DNA of 64,000 nucleotides from Actinomadura montaniterrae (GCF_008923365.1 NZ_WBMR01000030.1:1-64000), one strand, 5' to 3'; positions 1 through 9,014 are shown, numbered from the stretch's first letter. Translations and numbers: made by a program. The notes: generated from the letters alone by a model not told the origin.

Positions 1-1015
1 GGGCCGCCGGGGCGGCGGCCGCGCCGGCGGACATGGACGCCACGTACCGCGGCCACTCCTCCACCCAGTTGCGGCCGAGGTCGTCGATGAACGACCCGGG
101 CGGCGGCGTGACGCCGTGCGCGGCGCACCAGGCGCCGGGGGCGTGCATGCCGGCGCGCAGCATGCCGTTGCTGGGCATCTGCTGCGGCGGGATGGGGGGC
201 AGCTTGCCGGAGTCCAGGCCCATCTTCGACTCGGCCTCGAGCTCGGAGGCGTCCTTCTCCTCCGACATGCCGATCGGGCCGATCTTGCTGGCGTTGAGGA
301 ACTGCCGGACGACCGGCTCCTCGCTGGACAGCAGCATCTCCCGCGGCCCGAACATCGCCAGGTGCCGCTGGTACAGCAGGCCGATGTTGTCGGGGATGGT
401 GCGGGCGGTGTTGATGTCGTGGGTGACGATCAGGAACGTGGCGTTGAGCTGCGCGTTCAGGTCGATGAACACCTGGTTCAGGAACGCGGTGCGGACCGGG
501 TCGAGGCCGGAGTCCGGCTCGTCGATCAGCAGGATCTCGGGGTCCAGCACGAGGGCGCGGGCGAGGCCGGCGCGCTTCTTCATACCGCCGGAGATCTCGC
601 CGGGCAGCTTGTACTCGGCGCCGAGGAGGCCGACCATCTCCATCTTCTCGAGGACGATGCGCTTGACCTCGGACTCGGACTTCTTGGTGTGCTCGCGCAG
701 CGGGAAGGCGATGTTGTCGAACAGGTTCATCGACCCGAACAGCGCGCCGTCCTGGAACAGCACGCCGAACAGCTTGCGGGTCTCGTAGAGCTGCGACTCG
801 GGCAGGTACGGGAGGTCCTTGTCGCCGATCCAGATGTGCCCGCGGTTCGGCTTGAGCAGGCCGACGAGGGACTTCAGGAAGACCGACTTGCCGGTACCGG
901 ACGGGCCCAGAAGAACGGAGATCTCACCTGCGGGGATGGTCAGCGACACGTCCTGCCAGATCACCTGGCGGCCGAAGGACTTGGTCAGGCCCTCGACTCT
1001 GATCTCGACGCCCAC
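1..1015 (-). CDS. mkl: Mce-associated ABC transporter ATPase (Mkl/MlaF-like), 3' end cut by window
   Basis: ATP-binding subunit that would energise an Mce-type lipid import complex at the cytoplasmic membrane. Read on the minus strand from a GTG at 1013-1015 behind an AAAGG-type ribosome site (1022-1027). It shows Walker A GPSGTGKS (about residue 36), the signature GEISGGMKKRAGLARAL, and Walker B plus D-loop ILLIDEPDSGLDPVR, the last being typical of Mkl/MlaF ATPases. A Pro/Gly/Ala-rich tail after about residue 250 runs off the left edge, so the stop is not seen. Mycobacterium tuberculosis has mkl close downstream of rplJ-rplL, which agrees with the order here; permease and Mce genes would be expected beyond the edge. 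Confidence 0.88.
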   Translation of the reverse strand, partial: MGVEIRVEGLTKSFGRQVIWQDVSLTIPAGEISVLLGPSGTGKSVFLKSLVGLLKPNRGHIWIGDKDLPYLPESQLYETRKLFGVLFQDGALFGSMNLFDNIAFPLREHTKKSESEVKRIVLEKMEMVGLLGAEYKLPGEISGGMKKRAGLARALVLDPEILLIDEPDSGLDPVRTAFLNQVFIDLNAQLNATFLIVTHDINTARTIPDNIGLLYQRHLAMFGPREMLLSSEEPVVRQFLNASKIGPIGMSEEKDASELEAESKMGLDSGKLPPIPPQQMPSNGMLRAGMHAPGAWCAAHGVTPPPGSFIDDLGRNWVEEWPRYVASMSAGAAAAPAA

Positions 1016-1520
1016 TCGTCACCTTTCGTCCAGGCCGGGGGAATCCCGAACCAATGAGCGAGTAGCACTCTGGCTCTGTCTGCCCGTCACACCTCGTGTC
1101 CGCCTCGTTGCTACCGTCCGGTAGCCGTGACGGGTGCCACTACCGTAGCGGCCCCCCGTCCAAATGGAAGGGGTTCCACCCCAGATCAGCGGCAAAATCC
1201 GACGTCGTAAGACAATCGTTACTTACGGGCCCTATGAGACTAGTGGTCCAAGAACCGGCGCCTCAAGCGGGGGGGTGCGGCGGCGCGCTGGAACCGCCGG
1301 CCGGGACAGGAGCGGCCGGGTGTGGCCACAGCGCCAGAACGGGACGCTACGCCGCCCGCCGACTACCGCACAACCCGCCCCGGCACACGCTTTTCACCAG
1401 CTCTTTATCACTCCCCCACAGGAAACCCACCCGGAACGCGCCCTCCCTTGCACCCGCACGACAACCCGCCCGCTCACGGACCGGCGACACGCCCGCCCAC
1501 CTGCGCAAGGACCCGGCACG
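1016..1520. other. intergenic region, no gene recognised
   Basis: About 500 bases between the rplL terminator and the mkl start. It probably holds the mkl promoter, since the terminator separates mkl from rplJL, but I see no convincing -35/-10 pair. The stretch 1180-1250 is the most AT-rich part and is the best place to look. Confidence 0.4.
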
Positions 1521-1562
1521 AAAAGAGGCGGCCGCCCCACCCGAAGGTGGGACGGCCGCCTC
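1521..1562 (-). terminator. Rho-independent terminator of rplJ-rplL
   Basis: A 10-bp outer stem (GAGGCGGCCG/CGGCCGCCTC) and a 6-bp inner stem (CCCACC/GGTGGG) around a 4-base loop. On the minus strand it is followed by TTTTCG and lies 46 bases past the rplL stop. Confidence 0.85.
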
Positions 1563-1607
1563 GAAAGAGCAGCGGAGCCGCGCGGGCCCCGGACGCTCCG
1601 GAGCGCC

Positions 1608-2000
1608 TTACTTGACGGTGACCGTCGCGCCGGCCTTCTCCAGGGCCTCCTTGGCCTTGTCGGCCGTCTCCTTGTTGACCTTCTCGAGCAGCGGCTTCGG
1701 CGCGCCGTCGACCAGGTCCTTGGCCTCCTTGAGGCCGAGGCTCGTCAGGGTGCGAACCTCCTTGATGACCTGGATCTTCTTGTCGCCGGCACCCTCGAGG
1801 ATGACGTCGAACTCGTCCTGCGCGGCGGCCTCCTCGCCACCGCCGGCGGCACCGGCGGCGGGGGCGGCGGCCACGGCCGCGACGGGCGCGGCGGCCTTGA
1901 CGTCGAAGACGTCCTCGAACTGCTTCACGAAGTCGGACAGCTCGAGGAGGGTCATCTCCTTGAACGCGTCGAGCAGCTCGTCGGTGCTGAGCTTCGCCAT
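1608..2000 (-). CDS. rplL: 50S ribosomal protein L7/L12
   Basis: 130 residues, the usual length. It forms the dimeric stalk of the 50S subunit that recruits translation GTPases. An N-terminal helical dimerisation segment ([16 protein letters not shown]) is followed by an Ala/Gly-rich hinge (about residues 35-55) and the conserved C-terminal domain with [23 protein letters not shown] and [17 protein letters not shown]. It lies 56 bases downstream of rplJ on the same strand, is presumably co-transcribed with it, and is followed by a strong terminator. Confidence 0.98.
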   Translation of the reverse strand: MAKLSTDELLDAFKEMTLLELSDFVKQFEDVFDVKAAAPVAAVAAAPAAGAAGGGEEAAAQDEFDVILEGAGDKKIQVIKEVRTLTSLGLKEAKDLVDGAPKPLLEKVNKETADKAKEALEKAGATVTVK

Positions 2001-2056
2001 GATGTTTCCTCCGCTATGGCTTAACGATCTGGGGTCTTACGGGGAACCGCGGGTGC

Positions 2057-2644
2057 CTACTCGGCGGGTGCCTCGTCGGCGGCCTCGGCGGCCGGCGCGT
2101 CGGCGGGGGCCTCGGCGGTCTCGCCGCCGGCCTCGCGCTTGGCGCGCAGCGCCTCGGCGAGCTGGGCCGCCTGCGTCGGCAGGGCGTTGAAGAGCGCGGC
2201 CGCGTTGGCCATGGAGCCCTTCATCGCACCGGCCAGCTTGGCCAGCAGGACCTCGCGGGACTCGAGGTCCGCCAGCCGGGTGATCTCCGCGGCGTCCATC
2301 GACTTGCCGTCGATGAAGCCGCCCTTGATCACCAGCAGCGGGTTGGCCTTGGCGAAGTCACGCAGGCCCTTGGCGGCCTCGACCACGTCGCCGCGGACGA
2401 ACGCGATGGCCGACGGGCCTTCGAGCAGCTCGCGGAACTGCTCGTCGACACCGGCCTCGTTCGCGGCGCGCTTGGTCAGCGTGTTCTTCACCACGGCGAA
2501 CTTCGCGGTCTCGCCGAGGTTGGTGCGCAGCTCCTTGAGCTGCGCCACCGTCAGCCCGCGGTACTCGGTCAGCACGGCGCCGTTGGAGCTCTCGAAGTCG
2601 TTCTTGAGCTCGGCGATCGCCGCGGCCTTCTCGGCCTTAGCCAT
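2057..2644 (-). CDS. rplJ: 50S ribosomal protein L10
   Basis: 195 residues. Base of the L7/L12 stalk; it binds 23S rRNA and carries L12 dimers on its C-terminal helix. The N-terminal RNA-binding part is clear ([36 protein letters not shown]), and the protein ends in an acidic Ala/Glu-rich tail usual in actinobacteria. The ATG is preceded by GGAAGGAGG. Expression is likely controlled through the upstream leader (see 2715-2876), where the L10-L12 complex represses its own operon in other bacteria. Confidence 0.98.
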   Translation of the reverse strand: MAKAEKAAAIAELKNDFESSNGAVLTEYRGLTVAQLKELRTNLGETAKFAVVKNTLTKRAANEAGVDEQFRELLEGPSAIAFVRGDVVEAAKGLRDFAKANPLLVIKGGFIDGKSMDAAEITRLADLESREVLLAKLAGAMKGSMANAAALFNALPTQAAQLAEALRAKREAGGETAEAPADAPAAEAADEAPAE

Positions 2645-2714
2645 GTGGCCTCCTTCCGATTACCTGGGTGGTCAGGACCCTCGCCCGGCCCTCGCGGGTC
2701 GGGCGCCGATCCAC

Positions 2715-2749
2715 CAAAAAACGCCCCGGCGCAGGTGTGCACGGGGCGT
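2715..2749 (-). terminator. attenuator-like terminator in rplJ leader
   Basis: Stem ACGCCCCG/CGGGGCGT (2721-2728 with 2742-2749) followed on the minus strand by a run of six T. It sits 70 bases before the rplJ start and downstream of the leader promoter, so it is better placed to attenuate rplJL than to end the lipoprotein gene, which has its own hairpin at 2942-2972. Confidence 0.75.
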
Positions 2750-2865
2750 CATGCCAGGCCCGGGAAGGCCAAGCGGAAGGCTCACGTCTCACCTACGCAG
2801 GCCGCCCGAACGGATCGGGACCTTCGGCCGTCCCTCGCGGAACGGCGACCGGCGGTCTTCGGCAG
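2750..2865 (-). ncRNA. L10-leader-type regulatory RNA of rplJ-rplL (candidate)
   Basis: The roughly 150-base 5' leader of rplJ has sub-sequences that I recall from actinobacterial L10 leaders: AAGACCGCCGGT (2848-2859, minus strand) and CTGCGTAGGTGAGA (about 2788-2801), followed by the terminator at 2715-2749. In this class L10(L12)4 binding to the leader reduces expression. Assignment rests on pattern memory and position; a covariance-model search with Rfam RF00557 would settle it. Confidence 0.6.
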
Positions 2866-2870
2866 ACAAC

Positions 2871-2899
2871 AGAGTACGTGCCGGGACGGCGCGAGGCCA
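2871..2899 (-). promoter_or_regulatory. candidate promoter for rplJ leader
   Basis: On the minus strand TTTGGC (2894-2899), a 17-base spacer and TACTCT (2871-2876). The position just after the lipoprotein terminator and just before the L10 leader fits a start near 2864. Confidence 0.5.
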
Positions 2900-2941
2900 A
2901 ATCGGGTGCGAGGCCGAATCGGGCGCGCGGCCGAATCGGCG

Positions 2942-2972
2942 GAGGGCCGCGCTGTTCGGCAGCGCGGCCCTC
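2942..2972. terminator. hairpin terminator after LppX-like lipoprotein gene
   Basis: Perfect 13-bp stem GAGGGCCGCGCTG/CAGCGCGGCCCTC with a TTCGG loop, starting 18 bases past the stop at 2990. There is no T run, so it could act in either direction or stabilise the mRNA end. Confidence 0.65.
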
Positions 2973-2989
2973 TCCATCCTTCGTTCGCG

Positions 2990-3874
2990 TCAGGCGCCCG
3001 GGGTGAGGCCGGCGCCCATGCCCTTCATCAGCGAGGCGAAGTCGGTGACCTCGTTCGCCGGCGGCGCGGTGACCTGCACCGGCTTGCCGAAGTCGCGGTA
3101 GCTGGTGGTGATCGTCATGACGCCGGCGGCGGTCTGGCCGGTCTTCATCGTCATCTTGCGGGGCAGTTGCTGCCCGTCCACCCACAGGTCGAAGTGCATG
3201 TCGCCGTTCATGCCGGACTTCGCCAGGTTCTTCTCGTACGCCTGGCGCTGGTCGGCGGGGAGCTTCGCGACCGCGTCCGCCATCCGGTAGGTGCCGGTGA
3301 AGTGCGTGGTCTGGATGCCGTTCACCGTCTCCTTGCCGACCTCGCGCGCGTCCTTGGACGCCGTCAGCATCTTGGTGTTCTGCACCGGGTCCATCTGCTG
3401 CGACTGCTGGAGCAGCTGGTCCATGTTCAGCCCGGACTTCGCGCCGACCTCGTCCAGCGACAGCTTCACCCAGGTCTTCGCGGACGCGCCGCCGCCGAGC
3501 TGCGCCAGCTGCGGGATCTTCATGTAGATCGTGCGGCCGACCAGCACCTCCTTGATGCCGGCCATCGACTTGCCGCCGACCGACATGCTGTCGAAGTTCA
3601 TGCCGAAGGCCAGGTCGGGCTTCGTCCGGTACTGCATCGTGCCGGACATGTCGATGTCGCCGCTGGGCGAGCCGGTCGACGTCATCGACATGTCGGCCTG
3701 GAAGGAGTCGATCTGGCCGGTCTTCTGCGCCGTCTTGCCGAGCACCTGCGCGGCGGTCAGCTTGATGTTCTTGCCGGCCTCGTCCACCTTGTTGCCGGCG
3801 TCGCCGAGACAGCCGGTCAGCGCGAGGGCGAGGCCGGCGGCGGCCGCCGTGCCCGCGGCGAAACGTCGGATCAT
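2990..3874 (-). CDS. LppX/LprAFG-type lipoprotein
   Basis: 294 residues. Signal peptide with a lipobox (LALTGC, Cys22) predicts acylation and attachment outside the membrane. The rest resembles the LppX_LprAFG/LolA-like fold: an opening helix (TAAQVLGKTAQKTGQIDSFQ), then alternating strands with repeated TKPDL, GRTIYMKIP, WVKLSLDEV and WVDGQQLPRKM motifs. Family members bind triacylated lipids in a hydrophobic cavity. It is a paralogue of the next gene on the same strand (3994-4845). Specific substrate unknown; location beside an Mce ATPase gene makes a role in envelope lipid traffic plausible. Confidence 0.8.
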   Translation of the reverse strand: MIRRFAAGTAAAAGLALALTGCLGDAGNKVDEAGKNIKLTAAQVLGKTAQKTGQIDSFQADMSMTSTGSPSGDIDMSGTMQYRTKPDLAFGMNFDSMSVGGKSMAGIKEVLVGRTIYMKIPQLAQLGGGASAKTWVKLSLDEVGAKSGLNMDQLLQQSQQMDPVQNTKMLTASKDAREVGKETVNGIQTTHFTGTYRMADAVAKLPADQRQAYEKNLAKSGMNGDMHFDLWVDGQQLPRKMTMKTGQTAAGVMTITTSYRDFGKPVQVTAPPANEVTDFASLMKGMGAGLTPGA

Positions 3875-3993
3875 GGGGGAATCTCCTCGGTCTGCGTCGT
3901 GATGCCCGGACGCTCGGACCGGACCCTGAATGAGACGCAGGGGAGACTAGCGGGGTTCAGTCTGTCCTGTGATGTCCGTGTGTGAGCTGTGCG

Positions 3994-4845
3994 TCAGTTT
4001 CCGCCCAGCAGGGACCCGAGCGACATGGTGCCGACCTGGTCGGACGGCGGCGGGTTCACCCCGAAGGACTTGCCGTAGTCGCTGTAGAGCACCGTCACCG
4101 AGCCGTTGTCGCCCTGCTTGTCGGACGCCTTGGACACGAGCTTGCGCGGCAGGTTGTTCCCGTCCGTCCACAGATCGAAGTTGATCTTGCCGTTGGCGTG
4201 GTCCTTCGGCAGCCAGCCATCGACCTTGTCGCGGGTCTGGGCGTCGAGCCGGTTCAGCGCGTCCTGGACGGTGACCGTGCCGGCGTAGTGGACGGTCTTG
4301 ACGCCGTCGACCGTCTCGGTGCCGACCCGGTGGGCGTCCTTGGAGCCGGTGAACATCTTGGTCTGCTCGGCCGGGTTGACCTTCTCGACCTGGTTCACGA
4401 GGTTCTGCACGTCGAAGCCGGTGCGCTGGGACACCTGGTTCACGTCGATCTTCACCCACGGCTTGCCGCCGGTGACGAACTGCGCGAGCTGCGGCACCTT
4501 GGCGTACAGCGTGTTGTCGGTGAAGATCGCCTGGCCCTTGGCGCCCGGGACGGTCTGCCCGTTGTGGGTGACGTCGTCCAGCTGCGCGCTGAACTTCAGC
4601 GTCGGCTTGAGCCGGAACTGGCCCGTCGCGTGGATCTTCCCGGAGTCCGAGCCGGAGCCGGTGACGGTCAGGTCGGCCTTGAAGGTGTCCGACTGCGCCG
4701 TCTTCTGTGAGGATTTCAGCAGCGCCTCGTTGGCGCTCAGCTTCATGTTCGCGTTCGAGCCCGACCCGTCCCCGTTGCACCCGGACAGGAGGAGCGCGGC
4801 ACCCACGGCGGTGCCTCCGGCGGCCACTACCAGTCGTCGGTTCAT
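3994..4845 (-). CDS. LprG/LppX-type lipoprotein (paralogue of 2990-3874)
   Basis: 283 residues from the ATG at 4843-4845, chosen because AAGGGAGG lies 11 bases upstream and a signal peptide begins there (MNRRLVVAAGG ... LLLSGC lipobox). The mature part shares the architecture of its neighbour: an N-terminal helix LLKSSQKTAQSDTFKADL, DNTLYAKVPQLAQF, WVKIDVNQV and LWTDGNNLPRKLV. An in-frame extension further upstream lacks a ribosome site and is not used. Predicted extracytoplasmic lipid-binding lipoprotein. The two paralogues are separated by 119 bases and may share a transcript. Confidence 0.8.
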   Translation of the reverse strand: MNRRLVVAAGGTAVGAALLLSGCNGDGSGSNANMKLSANEALLKSSQKTAQSDTFKADLTVTGSGSDSGKIHATGQFRLKPTLKFSAQLDDVTHNGQTVPGAKGQAIFTDNTLYAKVPQLAQFVTGGKPWVKIDVNQVSQRTGFDVQNLVNQVEKVNPAEQTKMFTGSKDAHRVGTETVDGVKTVHYAGTVTVQDALNRLDAQTRDKVDGWLPKDHANGKINFDLWTDGNNLPRKLVSKASDKQGDNGSVTVLYSDYGKSFGVNPPPSDQVGTMSLGSLLGGN

Positions 4846-5005
4846 GAGGATTCGGCCTCCCTTGTCGCCCTGCTGGTGTTCCCCAGTCTGTCGGGGCGCT
4901 AACGGCGCTACATCCCCCGGTGGTACGAACGGGTCCCACTGCGGTACGACCATCGGCGTACCCCGTACATGGCCGAACGGACGTGTCCCAGAGCGCGCGC
5001 GGCGG

Positions 5006-5094
5006 GCGTTCCGGGACGGGTCGAGCGGCGTTCCCGGAGGGTCCGGGCGGGCGTTCCTGGAGAGTCCGAACGGGCGTTCCGGGAGGGTGTCAGC
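5006..5094. repeat. four imperfect 22-23-bp tandem repeats
   Basis: GCGTTCC-GGAGGGTC-like units begin near 5006, 5028, 5051 and 5074. They lie in the gap between the 5090-5956 gene and the lipoprotein gene and overlap the last codons of the former. No function assigned. Confidence 0.6.
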
Positions 5095-5956
5095 GGTAGG
5101 AGCCGAAGTTCATCGTGCCGTTGAACGTGCCGCCGGGCGCGTTCGCCGCCAGCCCGATCGTCGCCGGCCGGTCCTGCTTCCCCGAGGACAGTTCGAGCGA
5201 GACGCCGGCGTCGTCCGGGATCACCTTGCGGGCCTCGTCCGCGGCCTCCTTCGGCAGCAGGCCGTACACGCTGCCCATCAGCGCCTTCGCGAGGTAGTAG
5301 GTGCGGCCGTTCGCGTCCGGGCCGGTCACGACGTTGCCGGGCACGCCGCGGATGAGGTAGGTGAACTGCCGCGGGTCGGAGCCGGCCCGCAGCTTCTCCA
5401 GCTGCGCGGCGCTCAGCTTGGACTTCGTCCACTTCTCGCCGTCGAACCCGGACAGCGTGGCGCCGCTGATGATCACCTTCTGGGTGATCTCGCTGAGCGT
5501 GCCGTCCTTCATCGTCTGCGTGACGCCGACCGCGTTCATCGAGAACGACGGCCACAGGCTGATCGTCGCCGTCTCGGTGGCCTGCTTGTAGTCGCCGCTC
5601 TTCCCGTACGACACCATCACGCTCGTCTTGCGGACGAACGACTTCAACTCGGGGCCGGGCTTCGGCGACGGGTTCGCGGCGGTGCCGCCGGTCCCGGTCG
5701 TCCGCCCGCCCGGCGTGCCGCCGCCGGTTCCGGTGCCCGAGCCCGGCGCGCCGGACGCGGACGGCGTCACCGCGCCGGACGTCGCGCTGTTCGGGTTCGC
5801 CGGGTCCGCCTGCGCCATCTGCGCGCTCGGCGGCAGGTCGCCCGAGTCCTTCGACGCCATGACGCCCGTCTTCACCGCCATCAGGATCGCGGTGGGCACG
5901 ACGGCCACGGCCGTGACGGCGGAGACGGCGATGATCCGGTCGGTTCGGCGCTTCAC
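5090..5956 (-). CDS. membrane-anchored secreted protein, distant LppX-like (function unknown)
   Basis: 288 residues. One N-terminal hydrophobic segment (about residues 8-30, no lipobox Cys), then a Gly/Thr/Pro-rich linker (about 45-95) and a globular C-terminal domain with KSFVRKTSVMVSYGKSGDY, GFDGEKWTKSKLS and YLIRGVPGNVV. The strand-rich pattern and position beside two LppX-like lipoproteins suggest a distant relative, but no diagnostic motif is visible. Predicted to stay anchored with its domain outside the cell. The 3' end runs into a short tandem repeat. Confidence 0.7.
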   Translation of the reverse strand: MKRRTDRIIAVSAVTAVAVVPTAILMAVKTGVMASKDSGDLPPSAQMAQADPANPNSATSGAVTPSASGAPGSGTGTGGGTPGGRTTGTGGTAANPSPKPGPELKSFVRKTSVMVSYGKSGDYKQATETATISLWPSFSMNAVGVTQTMKDGTLSEITQKVIISGATLSGFDGEKWTKSKLSAAQLEKLRAGSDPRQFTYLIRGVPGNVVTGPDANGRTYYLAKALMGSVYGLLPKEAADEARKVIPDDAGVSLELSSGKQDRPATIGLAANAPGGTFNGTMNFGSYR

Positions 5957-6105
5957 AAGGACGATTCAACACCAAGCACACCAAACGCAACAAAACAATC
6001 AGTCCAATAGAACTGTCCTGATGCGGCCGCGGTTCGCGGTATCCCGCAGGTCAGCGCCATTTCACGATGCGGAGGCGCGGCGCGGGGCCCGCGCGCGACC
6101 GCGTC

Positions 6106-7644
6106 TCAGGCCCCGGCCAGGCGGTCGCGGAGCACCGCCTTGCGGATCTTGCCGGTGCCGGTGCGCGGCAGCGCGTCGACGTACTCGATGCGGCGCGGCG
6201 TCTTGAACCCGGCGAGCCTCGCCCGGCACGCGCCGATCAGCTCCTCGTCCGCCGGACGCGCGCCGTCCGCCACGATCACCGCGCACACCGACTGGCCCCA
6301 GCGCGGGTCCGGCAGCCCCACGACGGCGACCTCCCCGACGCCCGGGACCGTGCGCAGCACGTCCTCCACCTCACGGGACGAGACGTTCTCGCCCCCGGTC
6401 ACGATCACGTCCTTGAGGCGGTCGACCAGGTACAGGTAGCCGTCCTCGTCGACGCGGCCGACGTCGCCGGTGCGGAACCAGTCCCCCGCGAACGCCTCGG
6501 CGGTGGCGGCCGGGTCGTCCCAGTAGCCGGGCGTCACCTGCGCGCCCCGCACGACGACCTCGCCGAGCGCCCCCGGCGGCACCGGCGCCCCGTCCTCGCC
6601 GATCACCCCGATCTCGACGCCCTCGGCGGGACGTCCCGCCGACGCCGCGAGCTCGGGCCTCGACGCGAGGGCGGCGCGGTGGTCGTCCGGGGACAGGAAC
6701 GTCGCGTTGCCGGACAGCTCCGTCATCCCGAAACCCTGGTTGAGGTCGCAGCCGAGCACGTCGTGGACGCGGCGCAGCAGCGGAACCGGCATCGGCGCCG
6801 AACCGTACGAGACCACCCGCAGCGCGCCGCGCAGCACCGCCAGTGCGGCCGGGTCGTCCGCGAGGTGGGCGAGCAGGTCCTCCAGCATCGTCGGCGCCAG
6901 CGACACGTTCGTGACGCCGTGCCGCCGCGCCGCCTCCACCAGGTCCGCCGGACGGAACCGGCGCATCACCACCGCGTGCCGCCGGAACAGGTGATGCAGC
7001 ATCACCTGGTAACCCGCCACATGGCACAGCGGGAACGGCGTGCAGAACACGTCCCCCGGACGGACCGGACGCCCCGACGCCGACACCCGCAGGCCCGCGA
7101 GCAGGCTCCGGTGCGTGAGCCGCACACCCTTGGGACGGCCCGTCGTCCCGCTGGTGAGCATCAGCCACGCGACCTCGTCCGCGCTCGGTTCGGTGCGGGC
7201 GGGCCGTGCCGGCGCATCCCACGGCACCTCGGTGACGGGGACGAGCGGTGGGTGCCCGGCGCCCAGTTCTCCCTCGCCGGCCAGCCGGTCGAGCAGGTCC
7301 GGCTCACCGAGGACGAGCGCCGCGCCGCTCCGCGCGATCTGGTCGGCCCACTCCCGGGGATGCAGCCGCTGGTTGAGCGGCACGAGGACCCGGCCGTCCA
7401 GCGGGACCCCGTAATAGGCGGCCACGTACTCCAGCCGGTTGTGCGCTAGCAGCGCCACGCGCGCCCCCGGCGGGCACCGCTCGCTCAGGTAGGCGCTCAG
7501 CGCGTCCGTGTGCGCGCGCAGTTCTCGGAACGACCATGTCGTCCCGTCCACCGACAGCGCCGGAGCGTCGGGGGCGTCCTCCGCCGCGGCGTCGAGCACG
7601 TCGTAGAGCCGTTGGAGGTCCCCGCGCGGCGATCCGCCCATCAC
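6106..7644 (-). CDS. class I adenylate-forming acyl-CoA ligase (AMP-dependent)
   Basis: 512 residues, normal for acyl-CoA synthetases. Motifs in order: P-loop-like MLTSGTTGRPKGVRLTH (about residue 165), NQGFGMTELSG (about 295), GDWFRTGDVGRVDEDGYLYL and DRLKDVIVTGGENVSSREVE (about 385-425), and the catalytic Lys motif PRTGTGKIRK near the C-terminus. It activates a carboxylate as the AMP ester and transfers it to CoA; substrate not predictable, fatty or aromatic acid. It is inserted between rplA and the lipoprotein genes, within a block otherwise given to ribosomal proteins. Start at 7644 or the second Met one codon later. Confidence 0.88.
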   Translation of the reverse strand: MMGGSPRGDLQRLYDVLDAAAEDAPDAPALSVDGTTWSFRELRAHTDALSAYLSERCPPGARVALLAHNRLEYVAAYYGVPLDGRVLVPLNQRLHPREWADQIARSGAALVLGEPDLLDRLAGEGELGAGHPPLVPVTEVPWDAPARPARTEPSADEVAWLMLTSGTTGRPKGVRLTHRSLLAGLRVSASGRPVRPGDVFCTPFPLCHVAGYQVMLHHLFRRHAVVMRRFRPADLVEAARRHGVTNVSLAPTMLEDLLAHLADDPAALAVLRGALRVVSYGSAPMPVPLLRRVHDVLGCDLNQGFGMTELSGNATFLSPDDHRAALASRPELAASAGRPAEGVEIGVIGEDGAPVPPGALGEVVVRGAQVTPGYWDDPAATAEAFAGDWFRTGDVGRVDEDGYLYLVDRLKDVIVTGGENVSSREVEDVLRTVPGVGEVAVVGLPDPRWGQSVCAVIVADGARPADEELIGACRARLAGFKTPRRIEYVDALPRTGTGKIRKAVLRDRLAGA

Positions 7645-7729
7645 GCCCCTCTCCTCAAGATCCGGCGACGCAATCTACCGGCCGGGCCCGCCCGCCCGGC
7701 CCGCCGATGCCGCTCAGCGGAACGCCCCG

Positions 7730-7775
7730 CGAAACGCGGCAGGGCGCCTCCCGAAGGAGACGCCCTGCCGTTTCG
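7730..7775. terminator. terminator after rplK-rplA
   Basis: Stem CGGCAGGGCG/CGCCCTGCCG with inner CCTCC/GGAG and a CGAA loop, flanked by CGAAA and TTTCG, 38 bases past the rplA stop. The symmetry means it could also serve the opposite strand. Confidence 0.75.
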
Positions 7776-7807
7776 CCCGTTCCGGCCGCGGGCCGGGAAG
7801 CCCGCGA

Positions 7808-8524
7808 TCAGGCCTCGTCGAGCTCCGCGGTGAGGTTGCGGACCGCGTTCGGGTCGACGGGGATGCTCGGCCCCATCGACGTCGTCAGCGCGGCCTTCTT
7901 CACGTACCGGCCCTTCGCCGCGGACGGCTTGAGCCGCTGGATCTCCTCGACCGCCGCCGCGTAGTTCTCCACCAGCTGGCGCTCGTTGAACGACGCCTTG
8001 CCGATGATGAAGTGCAGGTTCGCGTGCCGGTCCACCCGGAACTCGATCTTGCCGCCCTTGATGTCGGTGACGGCCTTCGCCACGTCCATCGTCACCGTGC
8101 CGGTCTTCGGGTTCGGCATCAGGCCGCGCGGGCCGAGCACCCGGCCGAGGCGGCCGACCTTGCCCATCTGGTCCGGCGTCGCCACGACCGCGTCGAACTC
8201 CAGGAACCCGCCCTGGATCCGCTCGATCATGTCGTCCGACCCGACGAGGTCGGCGCCGGCCTCGCGGGCCTCCTCCGCCTTCGCGCCGCCCGCGAACACC
8301 AGCACGCGGGCCGTCTTGCCGGTGCCGTGCGGCAGGTTGACGGTGCCGCGCACCATCTGGTCCGCCTTGCGCGGGTCGACCCCGAGCCGCAGCGCGACCT
8401 CGACGGTCGCGTCGAACTTGGTGACAGTGGTCTCCTTGGCCAGCTTGACGGCCTCGGCCGGGCTGTACAGCCGCTCCCGGTCGATCTTCTCGGCCGCCGC
8501 GCGGTAGCCCTTGCTGCGCTTCAT
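7808..8524 (-). CDS. rplA: 50S ribosomal protein L1
   Basis: 238 residues. Binds 23S rRNA in the L1 stalk (E-site) and often represses rplK-rplA translation. Start chosen at the ATG 8522-8524 because GGAGGAA stands just upstream and the protein then begins [14 protein letters not shown] as in other L1 proteins; the longer frame reaching 8758 overlaps rplK and is not real. Conserved parts include [32 protein letters not shown] and [10 protein letters not shown]. It follows rplK by 61 bases in the usual order. Confidence 0.98.
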   Translation of the reverse strand: MKRSKGYRAAAEKIDRERLYSPAEAVKLAKETTVTKFDATVEVALRLGVDPRKADQMVRGTVNLPHGTGKTARVLVFAGGAKAEEAREAGADLVGSDDMIERIQGGFLEFDAVVATPDQMGKVGRLGRVLGPRGLMPNPKTGTVTMDVAKAVTDIKGGKIEFRVDRHANLHFIIGKASFNERQLVENYAAAVEEIQRLKPSAAKGRYVKKAALTTSMGPSIPVDPNAVRNLTAELDEA

Positions 8525-8585
8525 GCTCGTTCCTCCAAGGAACTCGTGGTACGGGCCGCGCCCGGCCCTGCCACTGGGTGGTGAA

Positions 8586-9014
8586 CTACTTGACCTCGAT
8601 GCCCATCGACCGCGCGGTGCCCGCGACGATCTTCTCCGCGGCCGCCAGGTCCTTGGCGTTGAGGTCGGGCATCTTGGTCGTGGCGATCTCGCGGATCTGG
8701 TCCGCGGTGACCGAGCCGACCTTGGTCTTGTGCGGCTCGCCGCTGCCCTTCTCGACACCGGCGGCCTTCAGGATGAGCTGCGCGGCCGGCGGGGTCTTGG
8801 TGACGAAGGTGAACGACCGGTCCTCGTAGATGGTGATCTCTACGGGGATGACGTTGCCGCGCTGGGACTCCGTGGCGGCGTTGTACTGCTTGCAGAAGTC
8901 CATGATGTTGACGCCGTGCGGACCGAGCGCGGTACCCACCGGCGGCGCCGGCGTGGCCTGGCCGGCCTGCAGCTGCACCTTGACGAGTGCGGCGATCTTC
9001 TTCTTCGGAGGCAT
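8586..9014 (-). CDS. rplK: 50S ribosomal protein L11
   Basis: 142 residues from the ATG at 9012-9014 ([14 protein letters not shown]), the standard L11 length. L11 binds the GTPase-associated region of 23S rRNA; the N-terminal domain has [15 protein letters not shown] and the C-terminal domain [16 protein letters not shown]. Co-transcribed with rplA. The reading frame extends upstream to 9071 but without conserved sequence. Confidence 0.98.
   Translation of the reverse strand: MPPKKKIAALVKVQLQAGQATPAPPVGTALGPHGVNIMDFCKQYNAATESQRGNVIPVEITIYEDRSFTFVTKTPPAAQLILKAAGVEKGSGEPHKTKVGSVTADQIREIATTKMPDLNAKDLAAAEKIVAGTARSMGIEVK

Noticed and set aside
33-1057. Long plus-strand open frames opposite the left-edge region
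   Set aside because: They are antisense to a clear ABC ATPase with Walker A, signature and Walker B motifs on the minus strand; such shadows are usual in GC-rich DNA.
8525-8758. N-terminal extension of L1
   Set aside because: It overlaps rplK, has shadow-type composition, and a strong ribosome site marks the ATG at 8524.
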